A stretch of 64,000 nt of DNA from Polytrichum commune (Eukaryota > Streptophyta > Polytrichopsida > Polytrichales > Polytrichaceae). The notes beneath the pieces were generated by a model that was not told the DNA's origin, did no database searches, and saw only the letters and a list, made by a program, of their open reading frames with translations. The stretch spans positions 17,174,001-17,238,000 of the forward strand of contig OX485804.1 of NCBI GenBank assembly GCA_950295325.1. Reading direction: 5' to 3'. This document shows, piece by piece, positions 60,709 to 64,000 of the stretch; within the stretch, counting starts at the first letter, position 1, and every line of letters begins with the position of its first letter. The translations under genes were made by a program, and so were the position numbers.

Positions 60709-61063
60709 GGGCCACTTCATGCATGAGCCAGGGGCCGTGACCATGTAATTGTGAGGGTCCTTGACTATCATCCAAAGTCCATACTAGTTGTTAAACTCAC
60801 ATGATGTGTCATAATTGTACATCTCACCTACTGCTTGGAAATGGGACTAATGCAAATTCCAATAGATCATGAAACATAATTGATTTTATAATTTGCCATG
60901 TAAGAGTCCATGTAGACTTCTCATCCATGACCATTTCTTTGTATACCCTTGGATCTTCATCTTCTATAGCAAAGTGAACTTAGACGGTCTCAACCTTTTC
61001 AACTAATGAGACATGTCAAAATGCAATGGTCACGAGCCTTCAACCTGGCGTGTGAAGAGGCCC
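60709..61063 (-). mobile_element. Harbinger/Tourist-like MITE, short diverged copy
   Basis: A 355-bp copy with a perfect TTA target duplication (60706-60708 and 61064-61066) and ends GGGCCACTTCATGCATGAG / GCGTGTGAAGAGGCCC. It has internal deletions and more substitutions, so it is an older subfamily. Confidence 0.85.
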
Positions 61064-61066
61064 TTA

Positions 61067-61955
61067 TGGTGTCTTCGAGGATTGGCTTCGAAACTGCGCT
61101 CTCCTAATTAAGTAAGCTCGGGTCAAAACCGCTCCTATCAATGACACCGGTGGGTCTTGCAAAGCCTCCACGTGCATCACACAATAAGTTATTGAAGAAT
61201 CCGCTCCTTGTTTTCATCTATCTAGTACGTACGGGGACTACTAGTTTGGTCATGTTGTACTAACATGTGTCAAATGTGCACATGGAATTGTAATTTGATA
61301 AGACGTGAAGGCTAAATACAATGTACCGTTCATTTGAGCACGTTTGTGGTGTGGCCCGTGTCTTTTCTTCATGGCGCCACTTAAAAATCTTGTAGTTGGG
61401 TCGGTGCATATACAACTATCATGTTTGGGCCATCGCATTGTTAGTTGTTGCCACATGGTGGATGTCCCTGTTGTCACACATTGTGAACTTCTAAAGGGTT
61501 GAAGTCCTTGTATGATAGACTAGTTTAATCCACACATATGAATTTTGAAAATTAAAATGTCTATTTATAGATCGACATGTAGGGGCTAATAAGAAAGTCC
61601 CTTGAAGTGGACTTTGCGAATGCTCAATCAACTTTCTAGGGAGTGGGCATCATCATCATCGTGGTGGGTTAAGTTACCAAGTAGCAAACCCTTTGACATT
61701 TAGATAAGCCCGAGCCTTAGAGGTACTAAGGAAGCGAGTACGGAATGAGAAATTCCAAAAGATTGCACTACATACTACCTCAAAATGTTGAATTCCATTG
61801 AAAAGGAAACTAGTGAGAGAATGTTTGTGTGGTGATGTGGCGTCGTAAAGCATGACAAAGCACCAAACCCATGTACCACCTATGATAAGGGTACTACCGA
61901 GGCTCATGTGCCCCCCAAAAACCCAACACTATCTACAACCGGCATACATTTTGGA
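61067..61955. other. Gene-free stretch
   Basis: No recognised gene or repeat. Confidence 0.4.
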
Positions 61956-61956
61956 G

Positions 61957-63095
61957 ACTTCAAATGTAGGACTGTGGTACATAGTGTTGGTTTTGGATAT
62001 GCCCGACTTTTACATGTTGGTTGTTTGGTTCTAGTAGCGTCGATTTTGGAGGGTCCCAATTGCAATAATATAAAGTAGTACTACAATATGTCCAAGTGAG
62101 ATATCTTACATTCCAGGGCTTCAAATGTATGTATGATTGTGGTACAACCTGTCGGTTTCGTGTATGTCCACCCTTAGAGTTTGCTTGGTTTTAGCAGCGT
62201 TGGTTTTGGAGGGTCCCAATAGCAAATATGTCCAACTTGTACATTTGGGTATTTTTGAGTGTGTGTTAGCATGTGTTATATAGTACGGTTTTGAGTATTC
62301 ATACCTTCCATGTTTGTTTGGTTCTAGTAGCGGCGATTCTAAAGGATCCCGATAACGTAAAGTAACAATAAAATATGCCCAAGTCATACCGTCTTTGACA
62401 TAGACTTCAAATGTATGATTGTGGTGCATAGTGTCAGTTTCCCTCTATGCCTACCCTCCATGTTGTTTGGTTTTAGTGGCATCGATCCTAAAGGGTCCCA
62501 ATAGCATAAACTAACATCAAAATATGTCCAAGATACTTCAAATGAATGCATGTGGTACATAGTGTCGGGTTTAAGTATGCCTACCCCCAATGTTGTTTGG
62601 TTCCAATAGAGTTGGTATTAGATGATCCCAATAACATAAAGTAACACTAAAATACAATGCCCAAGTCATACCATATCTTCAAGGACTTTACATGCACGAT
62701 TGTGGTACATAGTGTCACTTTTGTATATGCCTACCCTCCATGTTGTTTGGTTCCAATAGCATTGATTTTGGAGGATCCCAATAGCATAAACTATAATTGA
62801 AATACGCCCAAGCCATGCATTTGGCTAACTAAAATGTCTGCATGCCATACCTAGTGTCAGTTTTGTGTTATATGCCTACCCTCCATGTTGTTTGGTTCCA
62901 ATAGCGTCGATTTTGGAGGGTCCCAATAGCATAAACTAGCATTGAAACATGTCCAAACCATACATTTGTATGCTTCAAATGCACACATGTGATATATAGT
63001 GTCAGCTTCGTGTTATATTGCCTACCTCACATAGCTTGTGTGTGGTTCTGGTAGTATTGATTTTGGAGGGCCCAATATTATAACCAATAGCATGT
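61957..63095. repeat. Degenerate ~120-170 bp tandem repeat, eight copies
   Basis: The landmark (T)GTTTGGTT..A.TAG.G...ATT followed by GGAGGGTCCCAATAGCA recurs near 62021, 62190, 62309, 62464, 62595, 62742, 62887 and 63043. Each unit also has ACTTCAAATGTATGATTGTGG(T/A)CATAGTGTC(A/G)G and ATGTCCAAG. Diverged and therefore old. Confidence 0.88.
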
Positions 63096-64000
63096 TCACA
63101 CTAGGGCCATACATTGCTCTTTGACAGGTGGGAACTCTCTCTCTCTCTCATTTATTTCTACCAACAAGGGATTTTCATCCTACCTCACAGTGACCTCTCT
63201 GAAGTGCGGTTTTGCCAGAACATACAAGATAAGAACTCCTATCAAGATGAAGACTCTCCCACTGGTGTGGGCCAATCGTTGATCCTAGTGTGGACATGGT
63301 CTAAGTAGAAAGTCACTGAAATATGTACGTCCAAATTTGGAGAGTCCCTTTCACTTTAAGGAAGTGCCAAGTGAGTCCCCCGGCTTGGTGACACGAACGA
63401 CTAGAAACCTAGACTCTTCTAGTGGAGACCAAAAGGATTCACTAGAAAGTTCCCTTGTTTTGTTCTCATAAAGTAGGCTTGATGGAACATCTGAGCTTGA
63501 TCACTCAAATTCTTGAGAATTTATATGGAATTCAAAAATATTATAAACTGTCGGTGTTCCGTAACCTGTTCATTTGCAAGTCATTATTGAGAGTCCATGA
63601 TCATTTCAAGTCTACACTTCCAACACAATGATTTAAGGAACGCGGGTGTTCTTCGGTTACATATTTGATTGATGTGTGGTTCGGTGAGGATTAAAGAACA
63701 AACATATTGAAAACGCGGCGTGGTCTAGTAAAAAGTAGGGGAAACTTAGTTGTTAAAACTTGAAAGGCAATCCAAGAGTGGCCACATCATGTTTGGCTTT
63801 TGGGCCCTACACTAACTTCCCAAGAGTGAAGAAAAGAATTGTGCAATCTACGACACTATTTGACGTAAACCCACAATGTAGCCCGCTATTTGAACAAGTG
63901 GCAGGGTGCTATAAGTTGTCAATTATGTTGTCATTTTCTACCTTGCAAAATTTCGCATATTCTATTGGCCTCCCTCCCTCTATCAAGCAACTCATGTATT
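63096..64000. other. Gene-free right edge
   Basis: A short CT tract at 63133-63149 and unrecognised open frames. Nothing else supportable. Confidence 0.4.

Overview
The window looks like nuclear DNA of a streptophyte (a green plant or charophyte alga). It is AT-rich and gene-poor, has two short blocks of plant-type telomere-like repeat (CCCTAAA/TTTAGGG), carries a gene with spliceosomal GT-AG introns, and is packed with Harbinger-, hAT- and MULE-like MITEs, a tRNA-derived SINE and a decayed LINE. A charophyte such as Chara is my guess from the style of the first gene; nothing in the sequence proves it.

Region 1 (1-3.2 kb, minus strand): the only well-supported multi-exon gene. It has three visible exons, all joined in phase 0, and a ParB/DGQHR-like IIDGQHS motif. 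It is interrupted by one in-frame TGA and runs off the left edge. Every visible intron carries copies of a near-perfect palindrome, ACGAACG-NN-CGTTCGT, and the exons carry none.

Region 2 (3.2-17.1 kb): a palindrome landscape. Including degenerate ones, fifty or so copies lie in small clusters (3.2-3.8, 7.1-8.2 kb), in 75-110 bp tandem repeats (10.8-11.3 kb) and in two dense arrays (11.8-12.4 and 15.3-16.6 kb). Two nested inverted-repeat architectures organise them. About 3 kb arms at 4.0-7.1 and 12.4-15.05 kb mirror each other around 9.7 kb. A 5.7 kb foldback-like unit (11.37-17.05 kb) has inverted ends made of a 380 bp unique block plus the palindrome arrays. A truncated transposase-like reading frame (8.3-9.5 kb) lies near the centre of the larger structure. 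I consider the palindrome system the most novel content of the window.

Region 3 (17-20.3 kb): the last, decaying palindromes, and a fragment resembling the C-terminal part of an FCP1/NIF-type HAD phosphatase (18.07-18.35 kb).

Region 4 (20.3-64 kb): no intact gene recognised and no intact palindromes. It holds datable small transposons with clear target-site duplications: a hAT-like 342 bp pair with poly-C ends, a 731 bp MULE-like element, and a ~505 bp Harbinger/Tourist-like MITE in at least seven copies, one of which has grown an internal satellite. It also holds a dead LINE 3' end with an RNase H domain (47.7-49.45 kb), two SINE copies, and several local tandem repeats (195-205 bp, 209 bp, ~150 bp, ~140 bp units).

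Functionally the window is a repeat-dominated intergenic landscape with one probable pseudogene and remnants of mobile elements. Most reading frames rich in YERxFV, LRTxVRK or FTNxRS peptides are translations of the palindrome and are not proteins.
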